64,000 nt of DNA, taken from UBA1672 sp050633325. Lineage in GTDB: Bacteria > Pseudomonadota > Alphaproteobacteria > Micavibrionales > Micavibrionaceae. Positions within the stretch are counted from its first letter, which is position 1. Every line of letters starts with the position of its first letter. The position numbers and the translations under genes were made by a program. Positions 27,265 to 37,144 of the stretch are shown here, piece after piece. Where the stretch lies: positions 124,001 to 188,000 of the forward strand of contig JBOEGH010000004.1 of the NCBI GenBank assembly GCA_050633325.1, written 5' to 3'. Below the pieces are notes generated by a model, which had not been told where the DNA came from, did not search any database, and saw only the letters and a program-made list of their open reading frames with translations.

Positions 27265-28854
27265 ATGTCTCTATCAATTTTATCACCATCACGAACTATC
27301 TTAATGATCTCTGACGAGGCGCTACTTGTTTACAGTGTCGATTCTAAAGGGGTAAGGTTTGTTGAAGATGTTCCTTGGGATTCCGATGATTTTGAGGACA
27401 GCGTTTCTCTTATCATTTCTAAAGAGTGCGGGGGCAAACCTGTCCTTATACTCAATGATATGGTGGAGCAGCATTATAGGAAGGAAAAAGTTCCTCGCGT
27501 TAGTGCATTGGATAAGCAAAGTATCGTTAAGAGAAAGCTTAAAGTAGCATTTCCTAATTATCCTGTGCGTGCAGCTCTTCCTTTGAAGGAAAAGATTAGC
27601 AAAACAGATAAATCACTGGGAGGCAGCGTTTATATATTTGCTGCTGTTCCTGCTAGTGATGCGTTCACAAAGACTATGAATGCTGCACGTTTATCTTTAG
27701 CGCCGATAGCAGGGTTCTGTCTGCTTCCTGTTGAATCGTCTGACATGATAAAGAAGTTGTCAGATAAACTTTCCACAAAAGGAGAGCCTAAGGCGCAGTG
27801 GACTATATTCATGGGGCAGCATCAAAATGGTGGATTGCGCCAAATAGTTACGCGTAACGGAGAGTTAGCCCTTACTCGTATGACACCTATTTCTGAGACA
27901 GACGATGACCCTATTGCATGGGCGAAAGATGTTCATCAAGAGTTCCAAGCGACTATGAGCTATCTTTCTCGTTTTGGTTTTGATCCTTCAGATGGATTAA
28001 ATGTCATATTGATATCAGAGCCGGATACTGGTGATATAGTTAGTGAGTTAATAGAATCTCCGTGTAATTTCTATTCTCTTACTTCTGATGATGCATCTGA
28101 TACTCTGAAATTAGACTTAGGTCCTAAAAATAAAGCATCACATGCAACATCTATGCATTTGGCATGGATAGGCCGCAAAACCAGATTTATTTTGCCCATG
28201 AAGGCCAAGCAAATTGACCGCGTGTCACAGCCAAGGCAAATGGCATCGTTGGCGTCTTTTTCCCTTATTCTGTTGTCGGCATTCCTTGGATATCAATTGT
28301 TAAATAATATGCAAGCAGTGTCAGAGACAAAAGTTGATGTAGAGGATATATCCTACCGTAAAGGGCAGTTGGATTTGCAATATAGTAAAGAGGTAAAACA
28401 TAAAGAGGATCTGGGGTATAATATCCAACTAATACAAAGCTCGCTGGCGGTATATGATAATCTTGAGCGCAAGCAGATAAATATTTTACCACTATTCCGT
28501 AACATAGGGGCGGCGTTAGGTCGTGATATGCGAATTGACAGATTTGATTTAAAAAGAGGAAAGCAGGGCTTTGTCAAAAAAATGATAAATGGCACTGCGA
28601 AAGGCCCTTTGTTTGACGCTAATATGCAAATGACATTCCCAAGTACAACAAATGCGGAAAAAGGTAATGCAGAGGTTAAGTCATTAAAGGGACGGTTGCA
28701 AAAAATATTACCTGACCATGTTGTTGATATAACAAAACTTCTTGAAGATTATGAATATAGTGAGGAAATAGTCGTTGAGACAGGAGATGCAAAAACTAGT
28801 GCAACTTCACAGGATTATGTTGCAGAGATTAATATTGAAGGACCAATGCAATGA
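27265..28854 (+). CDS. PilM-PilN-like fusion protein of the pilus alignment complex (MshI/GspL-like)
   Basis: The 529-residue protein has a cytoplasmic N-terminal half of about 320 residues resembling the actin-like PilM/GspL fold. A single membrane segment lies at about residues 328-347 (ASFSLILLSAFLGYQLL), followed by a coiled coil and a periplasmic PilN-like domain. In classical type IV pili these are separate proteins; the joined layout is that of MshI and of GspL in type II secretion. It should link the assembly ATPase to the periplasmic alignment complex. Its last codon overlaps the next start (ATGA). The identification rests on layout and context more than on strong motifs. Confidence 0.72.
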   Translation: MSLSILSPSRTILMISDEALLVYSVDSKGVRFVEDVPWDSDDFEDSVSLIISKECGGKPVLILNDMVEQHYRKEKVPRVSALDKQSIVKRKLKVAFPNYPVRAALPLKEKISKTDKSLGGSVYIFAAVPASDAFTKTMNAARLSLAPIAGFCLLPVESSDMIKKLSDKLSTKGEPKAQWTIFMGQHQNGGLRQIVTRNGELALTRMTPISETDDDPIAWAKDVHQEFQATMSYLSRFGFDPSDGLNVILISEPDTGDIVSELIESPCNFYSLTSDDASDTLKLDLGPKNKASHATSMHLAWIGRKTRFILPMKAKQIDRVSQPRQMASLASFSLILLSAFLGYQLLNNMQAVSETKVDVEDISYRKGQLDLQYSKEVKHKEDLGYNIQLIQSSLAVYDNLERKQINILPLFRNIGAALGRDMRIDRFDLKRGKQGFVKKMINGTAKGPLFDANMQMTFPSTTNAEKGNAEVKSLKGRLQKILPDHVVDITKLLEDYEYSEEIVVETGDAKTSATSQDYVAEINIEGPMQ

Positions 28855-29492
28855 TACAAGTTATAGGAGTTAAAAGAGTAGCTATATTACTTGTGCTGAT
28901 AAGTGTTAACGCTGCGTTGGCTGCGGGACTGTACTTATACGCAATTCCGGAAAAGGACAAGCTTTCTCGTAAGTTGAGAAGCTTAAGATCGCAGGTTAAC
29001 AGTGTTCAAACAGATATAGATAGGATGAAGGTTGAATTTGCTCAACTGGATAAGCAGCAAGATAGGTTTGATAAATTGAAAGAAGATGGTCTTTTTTCTT
29101 CACAGGTTAGAAGTGAGGCCAAGGCCTTCCTTAGTGGAATACAAGAAAAGGCAAAAGTTATATCTGCTGTTGCTAATGTAAGGCCGGGGGTTATTCAAAG
29201 CGATAAGGAAGCGCAAAAAGCTAATCATAAGATATTGATGAGTCCTGTTGAAATAACAATAGAGGCATTTGATGATGCATCAGTTTATCGATACATTGAA
29301 TTGGCAAAAATGACGTTTCCGGGGCATTTGTCTTTAGATGGTATTACAATAAAACGTAGTAGGGATGTTAGCTCGCCAGTGTTGCGTGCTATTGCTGCCG
29401 GTACAAATCCAGTTTTGATTAGTGCGGATATATTGATGTCATGGCGCACTATTATCCCAGAGTCTCAGGTTATTACAAAAAAACCGCAATAG
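28851..29492 (+). CDS. PilO-like pilus alignment protein (MshJ-like)
   Basis: The 213-residue protein has one N-terminal membrane segment (VAILLVLISVNAALAAGLYLY), a periplasmic coiled coil (residues about 35-80) and a small alpha/beta domain. That is the PilO/GspM/MshJ layout. It overlaps the PilM-PilN-like gene by 4 bases, so the two are translationally coupled and likely form a heterodimer. Sequence motifs in this family are weak, so the assignment depends on topology and position. Confidence 0.7.
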   Translation: MIQVIGVKRVAILLVLISVNAALAAGLYLYAIPEKDKLSRKLRSLRSQVNSVQTDIDRMKVEFAQLDKQQDRFDKLKEDGLFSSQVRSEAKAFLSGIQEKAKVISAVANVRPGVIQSDKEAQKANHKILMSPVEITIEAFDDASVYRYIELAKMTFPGHLSLDGITIKRSRDVSSPVLRAIAAGTNPVLISADILMSWRTIIPESQVITKKPQ

Positions 29493-29518
29493 GCAGTTTG
29501 ATCGGTAAGGATATGATT

Positions 29519-30043
29519 ATGAATTATAAAATGAAAATTATTTGCGCAGTATTTATGTTGTTAGCGATGTTTTCTGCCGATCATGCTTATGCAGAAAATA
29601 CAAATAAGAAGGATGAAACTTCTTCTGCTTCTGTCAAATCGGCACCATCAGGGGAGGTCGTGGGAAATATACCGTCTTTGTTTTTCACATATTGGCAGTA
29701 TAAAGCTATTTTAGAAGCCCAGCAATCAAGGGGGGTCGTTCGCGCGCCTACCAAGGCAGAGCTTGAGGCCCTTGATAGAGGTGAGGACTTTGAACCTGAT
29801 GCAGGTATTAGAAATATTACTCTTGGCGGTATAGTTTTCAGAGCTGATGATGATTGGGTTATTTGGCTTAACGGTCAAAGGGTTACGCCAAATGCTGTGC
29901 CGGAAGAAGTTTTGGATCTTCGTGTTTTTAAAAATTACATTGAGGTAAAGTGGTTGGATGACTATACGAACAATATTTTCCCCCTGCGTTTGCGCGCGCA
30001 TCAGCGCTTTAATCTTGATGCGAGGATCTTTCTTCCAGGGTGA
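29519..30043 (+). CDS. Periplasmic pilus assembly protein (MshK/PilP-like)
   Basis: The 174-residue secreted protein has a signal peptide (MKIICAVFMLLAMFSADHAYA) and a C-terminal beta-rich domain with LGGIVFRADDDWVIWLNGQRVTP and FPLRLRAHQRFNLDARIFLPG. This resembles MshK- or PilP-like proteins that connect the alignment complex to the secretin. I chose ATG 29519, with AAGG 8 bases upstream; the longer frame from 29441 runs into the previous gene. It follows the PilO-like gene by 26 bases. Confidence 0.68.
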   Translation: MNYKMKIICAVFMLLAMFSADHAYAENTNKKDETSSASVKSAPSGEVVGNIPSLFFTYWQYKAILEAQQSRGVVRAPTKAELEALDRGEDFEPDAGIRNITLGGIVFRADDDWVIWLNGQRVTPNAVPEEVLDLRVFKNYIEVKWLDDYTNNIFPLRLRAHQRFNLDARIFLPG

Positions 30044-30088
30044 TGTGGTTTAGTTAGTTTTGAAACATTATATTAATAGGTGAACATT

Positions 30089-30820
30089 GTGAGTAAATCA
30101 TCACTGCTTATTGAGGACGTTTGTGTGTCTTATGCAGGTAAGCCTGCTATTAGTAATATTTGCTTGGACGTAAAGCCGGGTGAAGTGTTTGGTCTTATGG
30201 GGCTAAACGGTGCGGGTAAAACGACATTGATCAAGTCTGTGCTGGGCTTGAGGGATCAGGATGAAGGCCAAATTTATATTCTGGGTGAAAGTAAGGGCGA
30301 CAAATCCAGTAAAGAGCAATTATCTTATTTGCCTGAAAAATTTGAGCCACCATGGTTTTTGACCGGTTTTGAGTTTCTGAAATTTTCTTTGGAGCTATAT
30401 AATCAAACATTTGATAAAGATGATATTGTTAAGACCGCTGAGAGCTTGGCTTTGGATAGTGATGCACTCGACCGTCGCATGAATACTTATTCTAAAGGGA
30501 TGCGTCAAAAGTTAGGTTTGATGGGCACAATGTTGACGGGATGTTCTTTGTTTATTTTGGATGAACCGATGAGCGGCCTTGATCCGTTGGCTAGGTCATT
30601 AGTCAAAAAAATGATAATTGATATGAAGAATGAAGATCGTACTATATTCCTTAGCTCTCATATTCTTGCTGATATGGATGAGATTTGTGACCGTGTTGCA
30701 TTGTTGCATGATGGCGAAATTCGTTATGTCGGAACATCTAAAGAGCTAAAAGAAATTACAAAAACGGATAATCTTGAAAAAGCATTCCTTGAATTTATTG
30801 AGAATAAAGAAGTTGCATGA
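30089..30820 (+). CDS. ABC transporter ATP-binding protein in the pilus locus (PilH-like)
   Basis: The 243-residue protein is an ABC ATPase with Walker A GLNGAGKTTLIKS, signature motif YSKGMRQKLG, Walker B LFILDEPMSGLDP and the switch His in SSHIL. It is of the type paired with ABC-2 permeases. I chose GTG 30089, with TAATAGG 8 bases upstream. The likely partner permease is at 37145, with pilus genes in between. In Myxococcus xanthus the pilGHI ABC transporter genes lie in the pil cluster and are needed for pili, so this pair may play the same, still unclear, role. The substrate is unknown. Confidence 0.88.
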   Translation: MSKSSLLIEDVCVSYAGKPAISNICLDVKPGEVFGLMGLNGAGKTTLIKSVLGLRDQDEGQIYILGESKGDKSSKEQLSYLPEKFEPPWFLTGFEFLKFSLELYNQTFDKDDIVKTAESLALDSDALDRRMNTYSKGMRQKLGLMGTMLTGCSLFILDEPMSGLDPLARSLVKKMIIDMKNEDRTIFLSSHILADMDEICDRVALLHDGEIRYVGTSKELKEITKTDNLEKAFLEFIENKEVA

Positions 30821-30902
30821 TACAATGATTGCATCTTTATGGCGTAATTGATTCGCCTTTCCTTTTGCTCGTTCGAGCGATATCACTGAAAGACCCTATG
30901 AT

Positions 30903-31832
30903 ATGTCTGTGTTTTCACCTTTTAAATACTGTTCTCTATGTACACTTTGCGTTGTAACTTTTGGTTTTGCTTACACCCCGTCTATTACTTGGGCGCAGAG
31001 CACTCCTATTGTTGTAGATGAGAATTTTGCTTCACCAGCAAGCGAAGATCTTAGTACAAAAGATGCTATGAATGAGGCTGGTACAGTTGATGGTGGAACG
31101 ACGCCATCTGTTGTTTCTTCTGATATTGGTGATGGAACTTTCTTTGATGCTGAAAACCTTGTTCCGCAAGGTGAAATGGCAGGCGATGGCCCGGTTAATG
31201 TTAATCCTGTGACACAACCGGCATCGAAATATATTGTTGTTACCAAAAATCATGCTGCTAATACTAAGGTGGCGCAGATAGTATCGGCAGAGAGGGCCTT
31301 ATCTTTAGGGCGTTATGAATCTGCTCTTGCTTTGTTTGATGGAATTTATAAAAACAATAAAAAAGATGTTAGGGTTTTAATGGGACGTGCTGTTTCTCTG
31401 CAGAAGTTAGGGCGTTTTGATGAGGCTATGGGAATGTATGAAGCTTTGTCAGAAGTGGATAACAGTAATATCGATGTTAAAGTTAATATGTTAGGTCTTT
31501 TGGGCACGCGTTACCCTTCTATAGCTTTGCGTAGGTTGACAGATCTGCATAAGGATAATCAAAACCATGTTGGGCTGACTGCTCAAATTGCTATTGCTGC
31601 TGCTAATACCGGTGATTCACAAACTGCTTTACGTTATTTGGGGATGGCTGCAAGTATGGAGCCGCAAAATGCGAACCACATATTTAACATGGCTATTATT
31701 TCTGATAGAGCAGGACAAACAAAAGAAGCTGTATCCTATTATGAGAAAGCTTTAGAGGTTGATACTATATATGGTGCAGGGCGTAGTATTCCTCGTGATG
31801 CTTTATATGATAGGTTGGCGCAAATACGTTAG
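30903..31832 (+). CDS. Periplasmic TPR protein of the pilus locus (MshN/PilF-like position)
   Basis: The 309-residue protein has a signal peptide ending near ITWAQ and an acidic low-complexity segment (residues about 33-110). Tetratricopeptide repeats follow, clearest at SLGRYESALALFDGIYKNN, KLGRFDEAMGMYEAL and RAGQTKEAVSYYEKALEVD. It occupies the place of MshN or PilF-type proteins, which help secretin or pilus assembly. A precise assignment is not possible. The 82-base gap before it contains a GGCG/CGCC hairpin and a GCTCG/CGAGC inverted repeat, possibly a weak terminator. Confidence 0.75.
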   Translation: MSVFSPFKYCSLCTLCVVTFGFAYTPSITWAQSTPIVVDENFASPASEDLSTKDAMNEAGTVDGGTTPSVVSSDIGDGTFFDAENLVPQGEMAGDGPVNVNPVTQPASKYIVVTKNHAANTKVAQIVSAERALSLGRYESALALFDGIYKNNKKDVRVLMGRAVSLQKLGRFDEAMGMYEALSEVDNSNIDVKVNMLGLLGTRYPSIALRRLTDLHKDNQNHVGLTAQIAIAAANTGDSQTALRYLGMAASMEPQNANHIFNMAIISDRAGQTKEAVSYYEKALEVDTIYGAGRSIPRDALYDRLAQIR

Positions 31833-31863
31833 TACCGCTTAATATATTTGAAGTGGGTACGTA

Positions 31864-32622
31864 ATGTTTTTCATAGAATTTTCTACAATGTTCTTCCTGG
31901 GATTGGTCTTGGGTAGTTTCTCTACGGCGTTAATACACCGTGTTCCCAAGAAAATACCGTGGGGGGCAGAAAGGTCTGAATGCCCTTCATGTAAAACATC
32001 TTTAGGTGTATTGGATTTAGTGCCTGTTTTCTCATGGTGTTTTTCAAAAGGAAAATGCAGGCACTGTGGTAAGGGCGTTAATTTCGTTTACCCTCTGACA
32101 GAGATGGTAAGTGGGGTTATGTGCGTGTTTATATATTGGGTTTATGGGCTGAATATATCATCATTGTTTCTTGTCGCGTCTGTTCCTTTTCTTGTTTCTT
32201 TATGTGTGATTGACTTTAGGCACATGATTTTGCCTAACCAGCTTATAATAATAATGTTGATTTTGGGTGTTGCTCGTCTTTTTTATATGTTGGTATTGGC
32301 CGAGCACACATTATCTTTACATGATGTTGAACTCTACGCTTCTGGTGCATTTGCGTATGCATTTATATCTTGGTTTTTGGGTTTTGTTCTTACCAAAATC
32401 TTAAAAAGAGATAGCCTTGGTTTTGGTGATGTAAAGTTCTTTATGGTGTCTGGGTTGTGGCTTGGTTTACTTATGTTGCCTTACTTTATGATATTATCGG
32501 GCGCTATTGCTATTGTATTTTCATTGGTGTGGCGAATGGCATTTAAACAAGAGGTTTTCCCGTTTGGCCCATCCCTTATTATATCATTTTATTTATTATT
32601 ATTATTTCAAGGTTTTTATTAA
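31864..32622 (+). CDS. pilD: Prepilin peptidase and N-methyltransferase
   Basis: This inner-membrane aspartic protease cleaves prepilins after Gly and methylates the new N-terminus. The 252-residue protein has the N-terminal methyltransferase-type domain with four cysteines (CPSC and CRHCG). It also has the two catalytic aspartates, in VIDFRHMILPN and in GFGDVKFF, and about seven membrane segments. The length is typical. It should process the prepilin at 40033, which has a standard cleavage site. It starts 31 bases after the TPR gene. Confidence 0.94.
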   Translation: MFFIEFSTMFFLGLVLGSFSTALIHRVPKKIPWGAERSECPSCKTSLGVLDLVPVFSWCFSKGKCRHCGKGVNFVYPLTEMVSGVMCVFIYWVYGLNISSLFLVASVPFLVSLCVIDFRHMILPNQLIIIMLILGVARLFYMLVLAEHTLSLHDVELYASGAFAYAFISWFLGFVLTKILKRDSLGFGDVKFFMVSGLWLGLLMLPYFMILSGAIAIVFSLVWRMAFKQEVFPFGPSLIISFYLLLLFQGFY

Positions 32623-32723
32623 TGTAAAAAATTAGTAGAATATGAGTGAAATTTTTACTTTACCTTCATATTATTTCTATAAAACTATATACTCTTAAGT
32701 ATTAATATAAAAGGAGACTCCCT

Positions 32724-33893
32724 TTGGATCTAACACAGCTTCTTGCCTTTACCATGCAAAACGATGCATCTGACCTACATTTAAGTGCGGGCAGCCCACC
32801 TATTATCAGGGTAAGCGGAGAGATGAAGCGCGTTAAGTCTGATGCTCTGGGCAGTGATGATATACGCACTATGCTTTATTCTGTTATGACAGAAGAGCAG
32901 CGCGCGGAATATGAAAAGAATATGGAGTTAGACTTTGCGATTGCATTGGGTGAAAAGGCACGTTTTCGTGTTAATGGTTTTACCACGCGTCTTGGTGCTG
33001 CTGCAGTGTTTAGAACAATTCCTACGGTTGTTCCGACAATGGAAGAGTTGGACTTACCACCAGTTATTCGCCGTTTTTCTGAGCTTGAAAAGGGACTTGT
33101 CCTTGTTACCGGTCCGACAGGTAGTGGTAAATCAACAACCTTATCTGCGATGATTAACCATATTAATTTACATCATTCAAAACATGTTTTGACGATTGAG
33201 GATCCGGTTGAATTCTTTCACAACTCAAAAAAATCTCTGATAAATCACAGAGAAGTCGGACAGGATACCAAGTCATTTGCGCGCGCTCTAAAAAGTGCAC
33301 TCCGTGAAGATCCAGACGTTATTCTAGTCGGTGAGATGCGTGATCACGAAACTATTTCATTGGCGTTAACAGCCGCGGAAACCGGTCACCTTGTCTTTGG
33401 TACATTGCATGCTAACTCTGCTTCTAAGACTATTGATCGTATCATTGACGTTTTTCCTGGTGAAGATAAAGAGATGGTTCGATCTATGCTATCCAGTTCT
33501 ATACAAGGGGTTGTCGCGCAGACTCTACTTAAGAAAGAAGGGGGCGGTCGTGTTGGTGCTTTTGAAGTTTTGGTCGGTACTAATGCGGTTAGAAACCTTA
33601 TTAGAGAGAACCAAATTCCACAGATGTTCTCTATGATGCAAACAGGGTCACGTTACGGCATGATAACAATGGAAGATGCAATTAAAAATCTTCTAGAAGC
33701 GGGCTTTATTTCTAAAGATGAGGCGCATCGTGTTATGATGAAAAATTCTGATGAAGCTGGGGAGCACGATGAAGAATATGCTTCAACCGCACTTGGGGGC
33801 GGTAAAATGTCCGAAGGCGGTGATGGTTATGATATGAGTGTAGGAAACGATTCTGTTAGTAGTAAAAAAAGCGATGAAGGGTATTCATTTTGA
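32724..33893 (+). CDS. pilT: Type IV pilus retraction ATPase PilT
   Basis: PilT powers pilus disassembly and retraction. The 389-residue protein has the PilT N-terminal signature (NDASDLHLSAGSPP), Walker A GPTGSGKSTT, the Asp and His boxes, and GEMRDHETISLALTAAETGH. The start is TTG 32724, with AAGGAG 7 bases upstream and the conserved MDLTQLLAF start. The C-terminal tail of about 50 residues is Gly/Ser-rich and longer than usual. A 101-base gap precedes it, with room for a promoter. pilU overlaps its stop codon. Confidence 0.94.
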   Translation: MDLTQLLAFTMQNDASDLHLSAGSPPIIRVSGEMKRVKSDALGSDDIRTMLYSVMTEEQRAEYEKNMELDFAIALGEKARFRVNGFTTRLGAAAVFRTIPTVVPTMEELDLPPVIRRFSELEKGLVLVTGPTGSGKSTTLSAMINHINLHHSKHVLTIEDPVEFFHNSKKSLINHREVGQDTKSFARALKSALREDPDVILVGEMRDHETISLALTAAETGHLVFGTLHANSASKTIDRIIDVFPGEDKEMVRSMLSSSIQGVVAQTLLKKEGGGRVGAFEVLVGTNAVRNLIRENQIPQMFSMMQTGSRYGMITMEDAIKNLLEAGFISKDEAHRVMMKNSDEAGEHDEEYASTALGGGKMSEGGDGYDMSVGNDSVSSKKSDEGYSF

Positions 33894-35035
33894 GCGCACC
33901 ACTAATCTTTACATATTTAAGTGCAATGAACGAGCACGAAGCAAGTGACATGTATCTTACAGTCGGCTTTCCTCCAACCTTGCGTGGTGATGATGGCTTG
34001 ATCAAATTAACAGATAATGTTCTATCGCCAGATGATATTAATGAAATTTTGGCGTCAATGTTGACCAGTCGTCAGCGTCGCGACTTTGATGCACAGATGG
34101 AGCTTAATACAGCACTTGATATGGGAGAGCACGGCAGATTTCGTATTAATGTTATGCGACAACGTCAATTTCCTGCATTGGTGATTAGACGTATTGTTTC
34201 CGAAATTCCAAGTTTTAATGCGCTTAGGCTCCCTAAAATTTTGGAAACTATGGCAATGGAAAAGCGCGGTCTGATACTTGTTACAGGTATGACAGGGTCA
34301 GGTAAATCGACCACATTGGCGGCGATGATAGATCAGCGCAACCAAAACAGTTCAGGCCATATTATAACGATCGAAGATCCTGTTGAATTTTTCCACGAGC
34401 ATAAAGGTTGTGTTGTTACTCAACGTGAGATAGGGGTCGATACAGAGTCTTTTGCAACGGCGATGAAAAACTCATTACGTCAAAGGCCTGATGTTATTCT
34501 GGTTGGTGAGATTCGTGACAGAGAAGTGATGGAGCAGGCTCTGTCAATTGCGGAAACCGGTCACTTATGCCTTGCTACTATTCACACAAATAACTCTTAT
34601 CAAGCGATTGAGCGTATTGTTAATTTATTTCCTGAAGATGCACATAATCAGATTCGTTTGAATCTATCTATGAATTTAAAGGGTATTATTTCGCAAAGAT
34701 TATTACCAAGTGTTGGCGGTGGCCTTGCCCCCGCTATTGAGGTTCTTATTAACCAAGGGTTGGTTCGTGAGCTTATTCTCAAAGGTGAAATCGGAAAGAT
34801 TCACGATGTGATGGAGCAGAATAATTCAATAGGCATGTCGACATTTGATCAGTCTTTGATGAGATTGTTCATGGATAATTTGATTACTGAGGACACTGCG
34901 ATTAGTAACTCTGATAAACCGTCTGATATGAAGATAAAAGTTCAGCAAGCTAAAATGGTGCAAAATACGCATGGTGCAACCAGTCGTGATGCTCTGGGTG
35001 GGGTTGATACCTCACGCATGTCATTTAGTGAATGA
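33890..35035 (+). CDS. pilU: PilT-dependent retraction ATPase PilU
   Basis: PilU is a PilT paralogue that helps retraction under load. The 381-residue protein has Walker A GMTGSGKST, the PilU-like VTQREIGVDTESF stretch and GEIRDREVMEQALSIAETGH. The start is TTG 33890, which overlaps the pilT stop (TTGA) and has GAAGGG 8 bases upstream. The pilT-pilU pair shows that this pilus is probably retractile, unlike type II secretion pseudopili. Confidence 0.92.
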   Translation: MSAPLIFTYLSAMNEHEASDMYLTVGFPPTLRGDDGLIKLTDNVLSPDDINEILASMLTSRQRRDFDAQMELNTALDMGEHGRFRINVMRQRQFPALVIRRIVSEIPSFNALRLPKILETMAMEKRGLILVTGMTGSGKSTTLAAMIDQRNQNSSGHIITIEDPVEFFHEHKGCVVTQREIGVDTESFATAMKNSLRQRPDVILVGEIRDREVMEQALSIAETGHLCLATIHTNNSYQAIERIVNLFPEDAHNQIRLNLSMNLKGIISQRLLPSVGGGLAPAIEVLINQGLVRELILKGEIGKIHDVMEQNNSIGMSTFDQSLMRLFMDNLITEDTAISNSDKPSDMKIKVQQAKMVQNTHGATSRDALGGVDTSRMSFSE

Positions 35036-35241
35036 CCCAAGGTGTAACTTATTTATATAAGTCAATCAGTCGTTTTAGTTTTCAATGTAGGTTATGCACA
35101 GCTCATATTACTTAAATAAATAAAATAAATCATAGTTTTCATGTATTTATGATCTTATAATATCTAATAGAATCACTCGCTGGCATTTCTTGTCGGTTTT
35201 TTCACGTAATTACATAGATTTTTTTTGGAGTAGTCTGAAGC

Positions 35242-37116
35242 ATGTTTTCCTATAGCACTGTAAAACCATTTATTAGAAGCAATTTAGGGAGAGCGTCATT
35301 TATTGCATGCGCAACTCTTACATTGCTGTCGTGTGATTTGGCCGCAAATTATACCAAGAAAGACCGTGCGGCGAATATGGAGTTTCAAGATTTCAGAGAT
35401 GGAATGGCTGAAAGACTGCCGGGGCAAGACAGTGAAAAGAAAGAGATGGCTCAGGCCTCAATACCCGCATTGCAACCATATGTTTCTGCAACTCCGGAAT
35501 CTATGCAATCTGTTCCTTTGGTGTCTGTTTCAGTTAACCAGACAGTGCCATTGAAGGATGTGCTTTATGAATTGGCTACTCAAGCAGAATATGATTTAGA
35601 GTTAGACCCTAATATCCGTGGTTCTATAATATTTACTGCACGTAATAAGCCGTTTGATTTGGTTATTGATCGTGTATGCGAAATGGCTGGCCTTCGTTAT
35701 AAATTCCAAGATGGTTTCCTACGTGTTGAGCTGGATAAGCCGTATGTGAAAAATTATAAAATTGACTATTTGAGCTTTATTCGTTCTAACTCAGGTAATG
35801 TTAGTACAACAGTTAGTGTTGTATCGGGTGAGGGTGCGGATACCGGTTCTAGTTACACTGCATCATCAGATAGTACGTCTGATTTTTGGGGGGAGCTGGA
35901 GCTTAACTTAGAACAGATACTTAATGGTGTTTCTACAGGTGGTTTGAAGACTAAACGTGACCCTAAGATTAGTGTTGCGGAGCAAAACCCAAATGTTGAA
36001 GCTGTGTCTCCTCAACAGGGTGAAGATGGTGTAACTGTTGCGCCGCCGGAGGTGGTTCTTAATGTTGAATCTTTGCCAGTTGATGATGAAGATGTATCAG
36101 ATTCAGGTGACACCGAAGGTAATGGAACTGCTTTCAGTCTTAATAAGCAAGCAGGTGTTATCAGTGTTCTTGGTTCGGAAAGAGCCCATAAGAATGTTGA
36201 AGCGTATCTTAACGACATTCGTCGCTCTATTACCTCACAGGTGTTGGTTGAGGCAAAAGTGTTCGAGGTAAGCCTGAATGATGAGTTTAAGACAGGTATC
36301 GAATGGCAGGTTTTATCTGATAATGGCAAAGGTATTGTTAGTTTTATTGATCCAGCAACATCTGGTCTTCGAGGTACACTATCTAGTGTATTGCCTAACG
36401 TAATTGCCCCTAATGGAACTGTTGCCAAAACAAATAACTTTGGTATTGGCTATGTAGGTTCAGATGTAGGTGCGTTCGTTGATGCTATATCCGGGTTTGG
36501 TACTGTTCGCGCACTTGCAAGTCCGCGTTTAACTGTTATGAATAACCAATCGGCCGTTCTTAACGTTGCGACTAACCGTGTGTTTTTTGAAATTGATCTT
36601 AACAGAGAGACTGATGATGATACAGGCGATGTTACATTGGAAATCGACTCTGATATTAAGAGTATCCCGGAAGGTGTTTTGATTAATGTTCAACCATCTA
36701 TTAACTTGGAAAACAGAACTATTTCTATGTTTGTTAGGCCAACGGTAACGAACATTGTTGGTACTGTACCTGATCCTTCAGTTGCCTTTATTGGTGGTGG
36801 TACTATTCTTTCTGAAATTCCAGAGGTAAATGTTCAAGAAATTGATACAGTTGTGAAGGTTAATTCAGGACAGCCAATCGTTATGGGTGGTCTATTACAA
36901 GACAGGGTTGTAGATACGCAAGAATCTGTCCCTGTTGCCGGTGAAATACCTGTATTTGGTAACTTATTCCGTAAAAAAGGTGATCTTGTTACTAAGACTG
37001 AGCTGGTCGTTTTCTTAAAGGCTACAATATTAAACTCTGGTTCTGAAACTGTTCATAATACTGATAAAGATCTTTATAGAGCGTTCTCAGGTGATAGAAG
37101 ACCGTTTGAACTGTAA
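35242..37116 (+). CDS. Outer-membrane secretin, MshL/PilQ-like lipoprotein
   Basis: The secretin forms the outer-membrane gate through which the pilus passes. The 624-residue protein has a lipobox (Cys31 in LTLLSCDLA), an N-terminal short domain (VPLKDVLYELATQAEYDLELD) and KNYKIDYLSFIR followed by a Ser-rich variable stretch, the layout of MshL. The C-terminal secretin domain has IPVFGNLFRKK-type and VMGGLLQDRVV signatures. The preceding 206-base gap holds an exact TATAAT at 35156-35161, without a clear -35, and GGAG before the ATG, so the secretin may have its own promoter. Confidence 0.93.
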   Translation: MFSYSTVKPFIRSNLGRASFIACATLTLLSCDLAANYTKKDRAANMEFQDFRDGMAERLPGQDSEKKEMAQASIPALQPYVSATPESMQSVPLVSVSVNQTVPLKDVLYELATQAEYDLELDPNIRGSIIFTARNKPFDLVIDRVCEMAGLRYKFQDGFLRVELDKPYVKNYKIDYLSFIRSNSGNVSTTVSVVSGEGADTGSSYTASSDSTSDFWGELELNLEQILNGVSTGGLKTKRDPKISVAEQNPNVEAVSPQQGEDGVTVAPPEVVLNVESLPVDDEDVSDSGDTEGNGTAFSLNKQAGVISVLGSERAHKNVEAYLNDIRRSITSQVLVEAKVFEVSLNDEFKTGIEWQVLSDNGKGIVSFIDPATSGLRGTLSSVLPNVIAPNGTVAKTNNFGIGYVGSDVGAFVDAISGFGTVRALASPRLTVMNNQSAVLNVATNRVFFEIDLNRETDDDTGDVTLEIDSDIKSIPEGVLINVQPSINLENRTISMFVRPTVTNIVGTVPDPSVAFIGGGTILSEIPEVNVQEIDTVVKVNSGQPIVMGGLLQDRVVDTQESVPVAGEIPVFGNLFRKKGDLVTKTELVVFLKATILNSGSETVHNTDKDLYRAFSGDRRPFEL

Positions 37117-37144
37117 AGTTGTAAATATCTAAAGAGTATATGTA

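Noticed and set aside
32724..35035. Two adjacent PilT-like genes as a recent tandem duplication
   Set aside because: They differ strongly and carry the separate hallmarks of PilT and PilU, a normal ancient pair.
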